Assembly (NCBI GenBank): GCA_964504335.1
Contig: CAZDET010000064.1
Coordinates: 1-26,497, forward strand
DNA: 26,497 bases
Origin: CAZDET01 sp964504335
Lineage (GTDB): Bacteria; Bacteroidota; Bacteroidia; Chitinophagales; Saprospiraceae
Direction of reading: 5' to 3'
This document shows, one piece after another, positions 7,906-15,080 of this stretch (its first letter is position 1; every line of letters starts with the position of its first letter). Under the pieces are notes generated by a model. That model saw nothing but the letters and a program-made list of their open reading frames with translations. It had not been told where the DNA came from and did not search any database. A program made the position numbers and the translations under genes.

Positions 7906-7927
7906 TGTGCTAATGTGTCGATGTGTG
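7896..7927. repeat. 8-base tandem array overlapping a stop codon
   Basis: Four octamers in a row: GATGTGCT (7896), GATGTGCT (7904), AATGTGTC (7912) and GATGTGTG (7920). The stop codon of the sulfurtransferase (7903-7905) is formed at the junction of copies one and two, so the last residues of the protein come from the repeat. It lies in the convergent gap with the aldo/keto reductase. It shows the same period and placement as the arrays at 151 and 6986, with a different unit sequence. Confidence 0.75.
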
Positions 7928-7991
7928 GAGCCCTGTCTCTCGACGGTGGATAATCATTTAAAGCTTGTCGAAGATGGCCTTAACACGTTAA

Positions 7992-8900
7992 TCACGCCAC
8001 TTTGTGCCCCTGTGCAGCTTCCAGCAAGCGGAACCAATCGCGGCGCGAGAGTTCGATTTCCAGCGCCTGGACGGTGCGCGCCAGGCGGTCGGCTTTGGTG
8101 GTACCGACTACCGGAATAGGGCCTGCCGGGTGGCGCAGCAGCCAAGCGAGCAAAATGACATCTTCGCCGGTAGCACCGTAGGTTTCCACGAGCTCCTGTA
8201 CCAAAGGGCGGACGCGCTGAACGTCGGCTCCTTCCCCTTTAAAATAGGCGGAGCCTCCCACCGGCGACCAGGCCATCGGGCGGATGCCCAGTTGCTGGCA
8301 CTGGTCGAAGGTGCCGTCGAAGATCGGGCCGCGGTGCAGCAGGCTGGCCTGTACCTGGTTGGTAACGATGGGGGTAGCCTGGCGTAACAGCTCTAATTGG
8401 CTGGGACTAAAATTGGACACCCCAAAATACCGCACTTTGCCGGCCTGTTTGAGTTCGGCAATTGCCTCGGCAACCTCCGCCGCTTGCATCAGGGGATCGG
8501 GGCGGTGGATGAGAAGTAAGTCCAAATAGTCGGTATGCAGATTCCGCAGCGATTGTTCTGCGGATTGCAGGATGTAGGCCTTACTCGTATTGTACGATTT
8601 GAGCGTGTTTTCCGGCCGGTTGGGGGTGACGAGGCAGATGCCGCACTTCGTCACCAGTTGCATCTGCTGACGCAAGGCCGGTTGTTGTGCCAAGGCTTCG
8701 CCGAAGGAGGCCTCAGTCGTGTAATCACCGTAGATATCGGCATGGTCAAATGTCGTAATACCGACATCGATGGCCTTTTCAATTAATTCGAGGAGTTGGG
8801 TGCTCGAATAATTGGCGCCCCAGGTACCCCAGGTCATTACGCCGGCCACGATTGGTGATACGGCCGGTCCGCCGGGGGCTAAACGAATGGATGAATTCAT
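7992..8900 (-). CDS. Aldo/keto reductase (YdhF-like)
   Basis: A 302-residue NADPH-dependent (beta/alpha)8-barrel oxidoreductase that reduces carbonyl compounds; the physiological substrate is unknown. The catalytic tetrad of the superfamily is present: Asp52 and Tyr57 in FDHADIYGDY, Lys85 in LVTKCGI, and His132 in LLIHRPD. The D-H-A-D-I-Y-G motif is typical of the E. coli YdhF branch. VGTTKADRL near 270 fits the cofactor 2'-phosphate-binding loop (usually G-x-x-x-x-x-R). It is transcribed away from the small secreted protein at 9092, with an 8-base palindrome in the shared upstream region. Length is normal and no key residue is missing. Confidence 0.92.
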   Translation of the reverse strand: MNSSIRLAPGGPAVSPIVAGVMTWGTWGANYSSTQLLELIEKAIDVGITTFDHADIYGDYTTEASFGEALAQQPALRQQMQLVTKCGICLVTPNRPENTLKSYNTSKAYILQSAEQSLRNLHTDYLDLLLIHRPDPLMQAAEVAEAIAELKQAGKVRYFGVSNFSPSQLELLRQATPIVTNQVQASLLHRGPIFDGTFDQCQQLGIRPMAWSPVGGSAYFKGEGADVQRVRPLVQELVETYGATGEDVILLAWLLRHPAGPIPVVGTTKADRLARTVQALEIELSRRDWFRLLEAAQGHKVA

Positions 8901-8927
8901 TTTTTATCGTCTCAAGTGGTTGCATTC

Positions 8928-8954
8928 ATCGATTATGCGCGTCTGTTAATCGAT
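8928..8954. promoter_or_regulatory. 8-base perfect palindrome in a divergent promoter region
   Basis: ATCGATTA (8928-8935) and TAATCGAT (8947-8954) are perfect inverted copies with an 11-base spacer. The site lies 28 bases upstream of the aldo/keto reductase start and about 140 bases upstream of the secreted-protein start. Size and placement fit an operator for a dimeric regulator; no regulator gene is next to it. A hairpin in the reductase leader is the alternative. Confidence 0.45.
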
Positions 8955-9091
8955 CCATTTGGAATCCCGTGCGACCTTTCGACACATTGTACCGTCTTTA
9001 CGATATACCAAGGATCCTAACTCTATGATTTGCAATTGCCTATAAAGGCACTAAGAACCCAGCATCCCTAATTGTTAAAAACCCCGCTGTC

Positions 9092-9451
9092 ATGAAAACC
9101 AGATGGATTCTCGCCGGTGTCCTAACACTGGCCCTTTCGCTCCCCACTATTGCTAATTCCGTCGTGCTGCCGGATTTCATCTTCCGAACTTCCGCTGAGG
9201 AATTGGAAAAGAAACTCGACATTCAGCTAATCAATTTGCAGCAGGAGAATACGCAAATTATTCTCCGAAAAATGAAAGGCGCGGTCGTTTTCCGCGAGAC
9301 GGTCCGCAAGCACAATGGCTATCAGATACGCCTCGACCTTTCCGGCCTGGAAGATGGTCGCTACGTCCTTCAAGTCGAACAAGATGGGACGTTCAAGTCA
9401 CAGGTCATTTCCCTGCATTCCGGGGGTATACTGCTTAGCCACATCAAGTAA
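9092..9451 (+). CDS. Small secreted protein, single beta-sandwich
   Basis: A 119-residue protein with a signal peptide (about 1-22, MKTRWILAGVLTLALSLPTI then ANS). The mature part is predicted to be mostly beta-strand: IQLINLQQENTQIILRK, VVFRETVRKHNGYQIRLDL, then LEDGRYVLQVEQDG and FKSQVISLH. The G-x-Y-x-L-x-V-x-x-D-G pattern and small size resemble DUF3244-like Bacteroidota secreted modules, which are related in shape to T9SS tail domains. That assignment is tentative. A strong terminator (9471-9505) follows, so it is probably expressed alone from the region shared with the aldo/keto reductase. Its function is unknown. Confidence 0.7.
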   Translation: MKTRWILAGVLTLALSLPTIANSVVLPDFIFRTSAEELEKKLDIQLINLQQENTQIILRKMKGAVVFRETVRKHNGYQIRLDLSGLEDGRYVLQVEQDGTFKSQVISLHSGGILLSHIK

Positions 9452-9470
9452 GTAGTTGACGAATTGTTTG

Positions 9471-9505
9471 GAAGGCATCCGCACTCCTTGGAGTGGGATG
9501 CTTTC
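9471..9505 (+). terminator. Rho-independent terminator after the small secreted gene
   Basis: GAAGGCATCC (9471-9480) plus CACTCC (9482-9487) pairs with GGAGTG (9490-9495) plus GGATGCTTTC (9496-9505). The result is a 16-pair stem with a single bulged G at 9481, one G-U pair and a very tight tip. The downstream plus strand is T-rich (TTTCTTTGTGTTT, 9502-9514). It lies between convergent genes, only 8 bases from the thiolase stop, and may also limit read-through from that side. Confidence 0.8.
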
Positions 9506-9512
9506 TTTGTGT

Positions 9513-10724
9513 TTATCCCACCCGTTCGATGATTGTGGCGTATCCCTGCCCCACCCCAACGCACATACACACCAGGGCGTAGCGCCCGTTGCGGCGCTGT
9601 AGTTCCCGCGCGGCGGTCAGCAAGATGCGGGCACCGGTCATTCCCAATGGATGTCCAATCGAAATAGCCCCCCCGTTGGGGTTGAGTCGGGGATCCTCCG
9701 GCTCGATTTTCCATTCCCGCAGGCACGCGAGCACTTGTGCGGCAAAGGCTTCGTTGATTTCGATGATGTCCATGTCGCTCATCTGCAGGCCGGCCTTGTC
9801 CAGGGCGCGCTGGGAGGCTTGTACGGGGCCGATCCCCATGATACGGGGCTCCACACCTGAGACGCCGGAACTGACGATGCGCGCCAGCGGCTGGAGTTGC
9901 AGTTCGCCAACCAGTTTATCGGAGGCCACCAGCAGCGCAGCGGCTCCGTCGTTGAGTCCGGAAGCGTTGCCGGCCGTAACGGTTCCTCCTTCCCTTCGAA
10001 ACGCAGGTCGCAGGGTAGCGAGCTTTTCCAGGGTAGTGGTTGGCCGTGGGAATTCGTCCCGGCTAACGATGATCGGATCGCCCTTTCGTTGGGGGATGGT
10101 CACAGGGGTGAGCTCTCCGTCGAAGAAGCCCGTATCGGTGGCTGCCTTAGTTTTCATTTGCGAGTGGTAGGCAAATCGATCCTGTGCCTCCCGATCGATC
10201 TGATAGTGATCGGCGAGGTTTTCGGCCGTTTCGCCCATGGCGTGAGTACCGTAGCGTTCGGCCATTTTGGGATTGACGAAGCGCCACCCAAAGCTGGAAT
10301 CCTCCATTTGGGCATCACGGCCGAAAGGCTGAGACACCTTACTAATCACCCAGGGACCGCGCGTCATGTGCTCGACGCCTCCCGTAATGAACAAGTCACC
10401 GTCGCCGGTTTGGATAGCCCGGTGGGCATGAATGGTGGCCGACATGCCCGACGCGCAAAGGCGATTGACCGTTTCGCCCGGCACCGACCAGGGAAGGCCC
10501 GCCAACAAGGCGGCCATACGGGCGACGTTGCGGTTGTCCTCGCCGGCTTGGTTGGCACAACCGAAGATCACGTCGTCAATTCGATCCTGAGGAAGGTGGG
10601 GGTGGCGCTCGAGCAGCCTGCGAATGGCATGCGCCGCCAAATCGTCGGTCCGCACGGGAGCCAGTGCCCCGCGGAACCGCCCAACCGGCGTACGGATGCC
10701 GTCTACGAGAAAAGTATATGGCAT
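9513..10724 (-). CDS. Thiolase, 3-oxoadipyl-CoA / acetyl-CoA acyltransferase type
   Basis: A 403-residue thiolase that cleaves 3-oxoacyl-CoA with CoA to acetyl-CoA plus a shortened acyl-CoA, or condenses in reverse. The nucleophile is Cys90 in NRLCASGMSA. The NEAFAAQ motif (324-330), His358 in GGAISIGHPLGMTGARI and Cys388 in CMCVGVGQG complete the active site. The string CANQAGEDNRNVARMAALLA (56-75) is characteristic of the PcaF/PaaJ group that ends the beta-ketoadipate or phenylacetate pathways. However, no other gene of those pathways is present here, and Bacteroidota often use such enzymes as general acyltransferases. Substrate is therefore left open. It is a stand-alone gene, divergent from the lipoprotein at 10831. 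Confidence 0.92.
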   Translation of the reverse strand: MPYTFLVDGIRTPVGRFRGALAPVRTDDLAAHAIRRLLERHPHLPQDRIDDVIFGCANQAGEDNRNVARMAALLAGLPWSVPGETVNRLCASGMSATIHAHRAIQTGDGDLFITGGVEHMTRGPWVISKVSQPFGRDAQMEDSSFGWRFVNPKMAERYGTHAMGETAENLADHYQIDREAQDRFAYHSQMKTKAATDTGFFDGELTPVTIPQRKGDPIIVSRDEFPRPTTTLEKLATLRPAFRREGGTVTAGNASGLNDGAAALLVASDKLVGELQLQPLARIVSSGVSGVEPRIMGIGPVQASQRALDKAGLQMSDMDIIEINEAFAAQVLACLREWKIEPEDPRLNPNGGAISIGHPLGMTGARILLTAARELQRRNGRYALVCMCVGVGQGYATIIERVG

Positions 10725-10762
10725 AGTTTATCTAGTCTACTTGGTCAAGGATGGCGCAATAT

Positions 10763-10778
10763 ACAGACTATCGTCTGT
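10763..10778. promoter_or_regulatory. Short hairpin in the thiolase / lipoprotein divergent gap
   Basis: ACAGAC (10763-10768) and GTCTGT (10773-10778) pair around a TATC loop. It lies midway in the 106-base gap between two divergent starts, so it could be an operator. At 6+6 bases, a chance origin cannot be excluded. Confidence 0.25.
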
Positions 10779-10830
10779 CTCGGCGAACCGGCAAACCGGG
10801 CCTATTGTTGCTTGGAATTAAACCGAACAT

Positions 10831-11292
10831 ATGAAATACCCGACGATCATTTTCTGCCTGTTGGCCTTCGCCGCCCTGCTGGGCACGGCCTGCGAATCCG
10901 GCAACGCTTCACAAACTGAAAAATCAGCCGAAGAACTTGCCGCCGAATCATCCGCCTACGATGAAATGATGGAGGCCCACGATCGCATCATGATGCGCAT
11001 GGGAGATATTAATCAGGCGAGCCGCGCCCTGCGCGCCCGCCTCGACAGCGCCGGACTGCCGGATAGCCTGCAGCAGCAATACCTGGTTGCCATCACCGAT
11101 TTGGAGGTTGCCGAAGATGGTATGATGGAGTGGATGGCCAAACAACGCGATTTTCCGCTGGATACCCTGCAAGCCAATCGCGGTCACGCCGGAGTACTCG
11201 AATACATCGCCGCAGAGCAAACCCGCATCGAGGAGGTGGAGCGGCTGATGGATGAGAGCATCGAGCGGGCCCGAGCCCTCGCGCAGGAGTGA
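10831..11292 (+). CDS. Small helical lipoprotein upstream of the SCO gene
   Basis: A 153-residue predicted lipoprotein. The signal peptide ends at LGTAC with Cys21 as the lipidation site. The mature protein is highly charged and almost all helical, with heptad-like stretches (EELAAESSAYDEMMEAHDRI, EYIAAEQTRIEEVERLMDES), so a short coiled-coil bundle is likely. It is rich in methionine (for example MMEAHDRIMMRMGDIN and MMEWM). Such clusters can bind Cu(I), and the next gene is a copper-type SCO protein, but a copper role here is inference. I recall similar Bacteroidota proteins carrying the uninformative label 'viral A-type inclusion protein'. The SCO gene follows after 115 bases. Confidence 0.75.
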   Translation: MKYPTIIFCLLAFAALLGTACESGNASQTEKSAEELAAESSAYDEMMEAHDRIMMRMGDINQASRALRARLDSAGLPDSLQQQYLVAITDLEVAEDGMMEWMAKQRDFPLDTLQANRGHAGVLEYIAAEQTRIEEVERLMDESIERARALAQE

Positions 11293-11372
11293 TAACGCTT
11301 TAAGGCCGTCTTCGACGTGCTTTGAGCACATTGGCTTATTGGCCAATTTGACCTCTTCGTGGCATCCCAATT

Positions 11373-11397
11373 TTTTACCGGTTGTTTTCCGGTAAAA
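11373..11397 (+). promoter_or_regulatory. 9-base perfect hairpin just before the SCO start
   Basis: TTTTACCGG (11373-11381) and CCGGTAAAA (11389-11397) are perfect inverted copies around a 7-base TTGTTTT loop. The 3' arm ends 10 bases before the ATG at 11408, where a ribosome-binding site would be. No T-run follows, so it is not a normal terminator of the upstream lipoprotein gene. It may be an operator or a translation-controlling hairpin for the SCO gene. Confidence 0.5.
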
Positions 11398-11407
11398 CAG
11401 ATACGCT

Positions 11408-12061
11408 ATGAATCGAAAAATTCCCGGAGGTATTCTACTGTTGGCGGTGTTGTTTTTGGCAGCCTGTGGTGGCAATTCCGATAAGGGCCCGTTGCCTTAC
11501 ATCGGTGATCATCAGGTAAACAGTGAGACAGGAGATACCATTTACCACCATATCCGCGACTTTGCGTTCATTGATCAAGATAGCCAGTTGGTGACCAACG
11601 ACACCTACGCGGACGGTATTTACGTGGCCGATTTCTTTTTCACTTCCTGCCCCACCATTTGCCCGAAGGTGAAACAGCAAATGCTGCGCGTGTACGAAAA
11701 ATACCGCGACGACGACGAAGTCCGATTGCTTTCGCACACCATCGACCCAAAGCGCGATACCGTAGGCCGACTGCGGGAATACGCCGAAGGCCTTGGGGTA
11801 CAAGACGGCAGTGGCAAGTGGCGCTTCGTCACGGGCAATAAGGATGAAATTTACGACATCGCCTATGATTACATCAGCACCGCCCTGGAGGACGAAAACG
11901 CGCCCGGCGGATTCAACCACAGTGGTTACATTCTTCTCATTGACCAAGGTGGCCACCTGCGCGCCTTCGCCGATGGTACGAATGAAGAGGAGGTGACTCG
12001 TTTTTTGGAGGATATTGACCGGCTGCTCGCCGAAATGCGACCGGCGACCGTGGAAGGGTAA
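11408..12061 (+). CDS. SCO1/SenC-family lipoprotein (copper-site assembly or thiol redox)
   Basis: A 217-residue lipoprotein with lipobox LAAC and lipidated Cys20, a thioredoxin-like fold of the SCO1/SenC family. The family delivers Cu to the CuA site of cytochrome c oxidase or keeps its cysteines reduced. The metal ligands are visible: Cys81 and Cys85 in FFTSCPTICP, and His171 in GFNHSGYILLID. The D-P-x-x-D motif (SHTIDPKRDT, 109-118) is also typical. Length is normal. No cytochrome oxidase genes are in the window. A perfect hairpin sits directly upstream of the start. It is probably expressed with the preceding methionine-rich lipoprotein. Confidence 0.93.
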   Translation: MNRKIPGGILLLAVLFLAACGGNSDKGPLPYIGDHQVNSETGDTIYHHIRDFAFIDQDSQLVTNDTYADGIYVADFFFTSCPTICPKVKQQMLRVYEKYRDDDEVRLLSHTIDPKRDTVGRLREYAEGLGVQDGSGKWRFVTGNKDEIYDIAYDYISTALEDENAPGGFNHSGYILLIDQGGHLRAFADGTNEEEVTRFLEDIDRLLAEMRPATVEG

Positions 12062-12066
12062 AAAAA

Positions 12067-12093
12067 GCTCCTTGCCGACGGCCGACAAGGAGC
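12067..12093 (-). terminator. Hairpin with U-run, terminator in the leftward direction
   Basis: GCTCCTTG (12067-12074) pairs with CAAGGAGC (12086-12093) across an 11-base loop. The A-run at 12061-12066 becomes six Us after the stem on the minus strand, so it fits a rho-independent terminator for leftward transcription and protects the SCO gene from antisense read-through. For the SCO transcript it is a 3' hairpin starting 6 bases after the stop. Confidence 0.6.
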
Positions 12094-12252
12094 GCAAGTA
12101 CAAAAGGTTGCAGTAATAGTTCAGGCGTCCATCTCGGACCAATTGTTATTCCTTTTTTGCGTATATACAGTTAAGTGTTGTTTCTGATGGCTGAGGATCG
12201 GGGCGTTACAATTCACAATTCAAAGATAAGCTCCCCTGTCGGAAATAACAAC

Positions 12253-12298
12253 AAAAAAGTACAATTTATCCCAAAATAAAACAATTTGTAACTTTTTT
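12253..12298. terminator. AT-rich imperfect inverted repeat between convergent genes
   Basis: AAAAAAGTACAATT (12253-12266) pairs with AATTTGTAACTTTTTT (12283-12298) with two single-base bulges and a 16-base loop. A-rich on one side and T-rich on the other, it could stop transcription from both directions in the SCO / PorT-like convergent gap. Confidence 0.45.
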
Positions 12299-12307
12299 GA
12301 TTAAATA

Positions 12308-12335
12308 CTCCAGCCCCCCTTTCGGGGGACCGGAG
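12308..12335 (-). terminator. GC-rich terminator hairpin after the PorT-like gene
   Basis: CTCC (12308-12311) with CCCCC pairs with GGGGG and GGAG (12332-12335) around a short TTTC-type loop. On the minus strand it starts about 24 bases after the PorT-like stop and is followed by TATTTAATC, a modest U-tract. It fits a rho-independent terminator for the leftward gene. Confidence 0.65.
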
Positions 12336-12359
12336 CGATCAACTGTTCAGGGATGGTTC

Positions 12360-13055
12360 TTAGCGTTGGAGTGGGATGCCGATGCCGGCGCTAAGGGCAA
12401 TGCCCTCATTACGGACTCGTTCTTCGACTAGCGGGACGTCGTATAATCCGGTGAACCCACGATTGTAGCGGACATCCGCAAATGCTCGGACGCCTCCCAG
12501 TTCGGCCTGCAGGCCGAGCCCGGCGGAGCCTCCAAGTTCAAATCGCTGGTAATCGATGGCATCGAGGTTAATATCCGTAGTACCGAGGTCGATGTCTACG
12601 AGTACGTTGGCCCGGGTATTGATCTGACCGGAGGTAGCGTAACCGAAGGTAGGTCCGGCTACCACGTAGCCCTGCACGGGGCCTCTTCCGAAGGTGTATT
12701 TAGCGAGCAGGGGCACTTCGACGTAGCGGAATTTGGTTTCGGCCCTTACCCCGATCGGCACATCTACTCCGAAGAGGGGGGCGTCGAGGCCTTCGCCGAG
12801 TGCAAATCCTTTGGTAGTGTAGAGAAACTCCGGTTGGATGCTGAATCCACCGGATATTGGCAGGTCAGCGACGGCACCGAAGTGGATTTCGCTCAGTGCA
12901 TCGAAGTCGGGGGCAACAGCTCCCAGCGCTTCGGTGGTGTACACGTTATTGCTATTGAATCCCGCCTTCAGGCCAAACGTGGCCTGGGCAGAGAGGCCAC
13001 TGATCGTCAAAAGGGCGATTGCCAGGGCGGACATACATTGCATAATGGTCTTCAT
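12360..13055 (-). CDS. PorT-like outer-membrane beta-barrel protein
   Basis: A 231-residue protein with a signal peptide (about 1-23, ending GLSAQ). The mature part is built of amphipathic strands with alternating hydrophobic residues, starting FGLKAGFNSNNVYT, then IHFGAVADLPISGGFSIQPEFLYTTKGF, RYVEVPLLAKYTFG, GYVVAGPTFGYA, and ending in the strand IALSAGIGIPLQR. This is the pattern of the PorT-family / outer-membrane protein beta-barrel domain (OMP_b-brl_2) with about eight strands. These proteins sit in the Bacteroidota outer membrane. The true PorT is part of type IX secretion, but this broad family has many members of unknown role, so no T9SS function is claimed. Terminators follow on its 3' side. 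Confidence 0.88.
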   Translation of the reverse strand: MKTIMQCMSALAIALLTISGLSAQATFGLKAGFNSNNVYTTEALGAVAPDFDALSEIHFGAVADLPISGGFSIQPEFLYTTKGFALGEGLDAPLFGVDVPIGVRAETKFRYVEVPLLAKYTFGRGPVQGYVVAGPTFGYATSGQINTRANVLVDIDLGTTDINLDAIDYQRFELGGSAGLGLQAELGGVRAFADVRYNRGFTGLYDVPLVEERVRNEGIALSAGIGIPLQR

Positions 13056-13226
13056 ACCTAAATGTGCTTGGTTGGTTTGATGCCACTAAGTTGCGGCCCC
13101 CAATTCTTAAGTGGGGTTAGCGGGCTGTTAGCGGAATATTAAAGGCCGACAAGCACAGCAGATGAAGTGTGAAAAGACCATAAATCAGGTGGTAAATTGT
13201 TAAAATCGATAAGGCAGATCGGGAGA

Positions 13227-14264
13227 TTAATCTTCGATCGAGCTACCGATATCGACGCTCGTTTGGGCATGCTGCTCCAGCACAGCGGATTCAGCTTGCT
13301 CGCGCAAGGCGCTGAGCGTAGTACCTACCAGTTGGCGGGCAGTGGCGGCCTCGTAGATTTGAATGCTCTCCTCACCGGCGACCACCAGTAGGCGCCCGTC
13401 GCTGCTGAATACCAGGTGCTCGCTCGACTCGATATCCAGATCGATGGTGTGCATTGTTTCTCCCGTACGATAGTGGTGCAATAGAATTTGGTTGTCCTTT
13501 TGGAGCGTTGCTAATTGATCGTAGGTCGGATGGATCGCCACTTGCTGAATATCTGAGGAAGTAGCCTTCCGGAGGGTCCACTCCAAGTCGTTTTCAATAT
13601 CGTGGAAAAACAGGTTGTCCCCCTCCGTACAAACGATGACGGGCGTCGTCGGGTGCCACGCAAAACGAGGTGCTTCGGCTTTGATAGAAGTCCAGATACT
13701 TGTAGTCTGCCAGTTGTTGGTCTCCCAGGTAATGACTTGCCCGCTACACAGACTTACGGCCAGGTAGCGACCATCGGGGCTAAATCCTATTTGACCAACA
13801 GACCGTTCGTTGAGCACAAAGTGATGCCGCCGCTGCCCGTTGCGGACATTGTAGATGGATACGGCACTTTCGTCCACCACGGCGAGCAAAATCGAATACG
13901 GGCTCAGCGTGGCGGACTGCAGCCCGGATAGCGTATCGACTAATGAGAGCTCGAAGGCAGATTCCTCCTTCCCGGCTTTCAGCAACTGAACCTGATCATC
14001 GCGGATGAACAACAGGCGTTCGCCAAAGCCTGTAAGGAGAAGTTGCCGCTCGGTATCGTAGCGACGTACATCGCCCGATTTGAGATTCCACATAAAGGTT
14101 TCTCCGCCGGTGTCCTGGAAGAATAGATGCTCGTGCCCCCGCGAGAAGAAAAGCGTCTCAAGCGTAGCGGCACCTCCCTTTGGGGTCAGTACCAGTTGCT
14201 GGGGAGGAGCATTCAGATTCAGGCAGAGCCACAACATGCCGAGGAGCGTGATCGGATCGGTCAT
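13227..14264 (-). CDS. Exported WD40-like beta-propeller protein
   Basis: 345 residues from the chosen start at 14264, giving MTDPITLLGMLWLCLNLNAP as a plausible signal peptide. The frame also has an ATG at 14282, but this adds charged residues before it. The body consists of repeated ~40-residue blades with the pattern 'xxFSPDGRYLAVSxxxGxVxxWE' (for example VGQIGFSPDGRYLAVSLCSG, and later LVFSSDGRLLVVAGEES), consistent with a single seven-bladed WD40/YVTN-type propeller. Such propellers are binding scaffolds, and no catalytic motif is visible. The C-terminal ~35 residues are helical and extend beyond the last blade. It is transcribed divergently from the flavin reductase-like gene. No partner is evident. 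Confidence 0.8.
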   Translation of the reverse strand: MTDPITLLGMLWLCLNLNAPPQQLVLTPKGGAATLETLFFSRGHEHLFFQDTGGETFMWNLKSGDVRRYDTERQLLLTGFGERLLFIRDDQVQLLKAGKEESAFELSLVDTLSGLQSATLSPYSILLAVVDESAVSIYNVRNGQRRHHFVLNERSVGQIGFSPDGRYLAVSLCSGQVITWETNNWQTTSIWTSIKAEAPRFAWHPTTPVIVCTEGDNLFFHDIENDLEWTLRKATSSDIQQVAIHPTYDQLATLQKDNQILLHHYRTGETMHTIDLDIESSEHLVFSSDGRLLVVAGEESIQIYEAATARQLVGTTLSALREQAESAVLEQHAQTSVDIGSSIED

Positions 14265-14384
14265 AGAAGTTTTTTCAGGCAATACCTCCGGCGAGCAAGG
14301 CCGCAGAGGGGGGTATTACATTTATATGAGGGTAAACCATTTACATTCTTGCTGCTTGTACATCGGGAGCAAACTTCACTACCT

Positions 14385-14993
14385 ATGCACTTATCCGTTG
14401 ATATGATCATGGACCTCGACCGGCACTACCGCCGCAACCTCATCAATTCGCTCCCGGGTCCGAGGGGAGTGCATTTGATCGGTACAAAAGGCCATGGCGG
14501 TACCGAGAACCTCGGCGTTTTCAGCTCGGTGGTTCATCTGGGAGCAGCCCCTCCTTTGTTGGGATTCGTACTGCGTCCGCTGACGGTACCCCGCCATACC
14601 TATCATCACCTGCAAGCACGGGGCCACTTTTCAGTGAATACCATCCACCCCGACATCCTCGGTGCTGCACATCAGGCTTCGGCGAACTACGATTTGTCGG
14701 AATCGGAGTTTACAGCCGTCGGTCTGACACCGGAATACACGGAGCGGCTCCACGCGCCGTACGTGCGAGAGAGCCTCATCAAAATTGGTTGCTCACTCGA
14801 GGAAGAGCACCGCATCGCTGCAAACGATACGCTCTTCATCGTAGGGCGAGTCATTGAGATACAAGTTCCGGACAGGGGGGTATCCGAATCGGGAAGTGTT
14901 GACCACGAGCGCTTGGAAACGCTGGCGGTGAGTGGGTTGGATACGTATTTACGGGTAGCGACCGAAGCACAGCTAGGGTACGCACGACCGTAA
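14385..14993 (+). CDS. Flavin reductase-like FMN-binding domain protein
   Basis: A 202-residue protein of the flavin reductase-like / pyridoxamine-oxidase-related split barrel that binds FMN. The motif INSLPGPRGVHLIGTKGHGG followed by TENLGVFSSVVHLGAAPPLLGFVLRP is the family's FMN-binding core (S-S-V and P-P-L-L-G-F). His-rich and T-V-P-R-H-T-Y motifs follow. Members reduce flavin for partner oxygenases or act as oxidoreductases themselves; the substrate is unknown. The frame is open upstream to 14127, but that section is antisense to the WD40-like gene. The ATG at 14385 after GGGAG gives the usual N-terminus. A strong hairpin terminator follows directly. Confidence 0.88.
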   Translation: MHLSVDMIMDLDRHYRRNLINSLPGPRGVHLIGTKGHGGTENLGVFSSVVHLGAAPPLLGFVLRPLTVPRHTYHHLQARGHFSVNTIHPDILGAAHQASANYDLSESEFTAVGLTPEYTERLHAPYVRESLIKIGCSLEEEHRIAANDTLFIVGRVIEIQVPDRGVSESGSVDHERLETLAVSGLDTYLRVATEAQLGYARP

Positions 14994-14996
14994 ATG

Positions 14997-15033
14997 AAAA
15001 AGTCGCATCCGGTTGTAATGGATACGACTTTTT
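14997..15033. terminator. Bidirectional terminator after the flavin reductase-like gene
   Basis: AAAAAGTCG and ATCC (14997-15010) pair with GGAT and CGACTTTTT (15020-15033) with one C/A mismatch and a 9-base loop. The A-run on one side and T-run on the other make it usable in both directions. It sits 4 bases after the flavin reductase stop, between convergent genes. Confidence 0.85.
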
Positions 15034-15080
15034 GTTAAGACTTATTTTAATGTGTTCTTCCGATTTTGGGAAGAATTGGT

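Noticed and set aside
12360..13055. Calling the barrel protein the genuine T9SS component PorT
   Set aside because: The family is large and mostly of unknown role; no other Por genes are nearby, so only 'PorT-like' is justified.
14127..14384. 86-residue N-terminal extension of the flavin reductase-like protein
   Set aside because: This part is antisense to the WD40-like gene and contains no family signal; the usual N-terminus begins at 14385.
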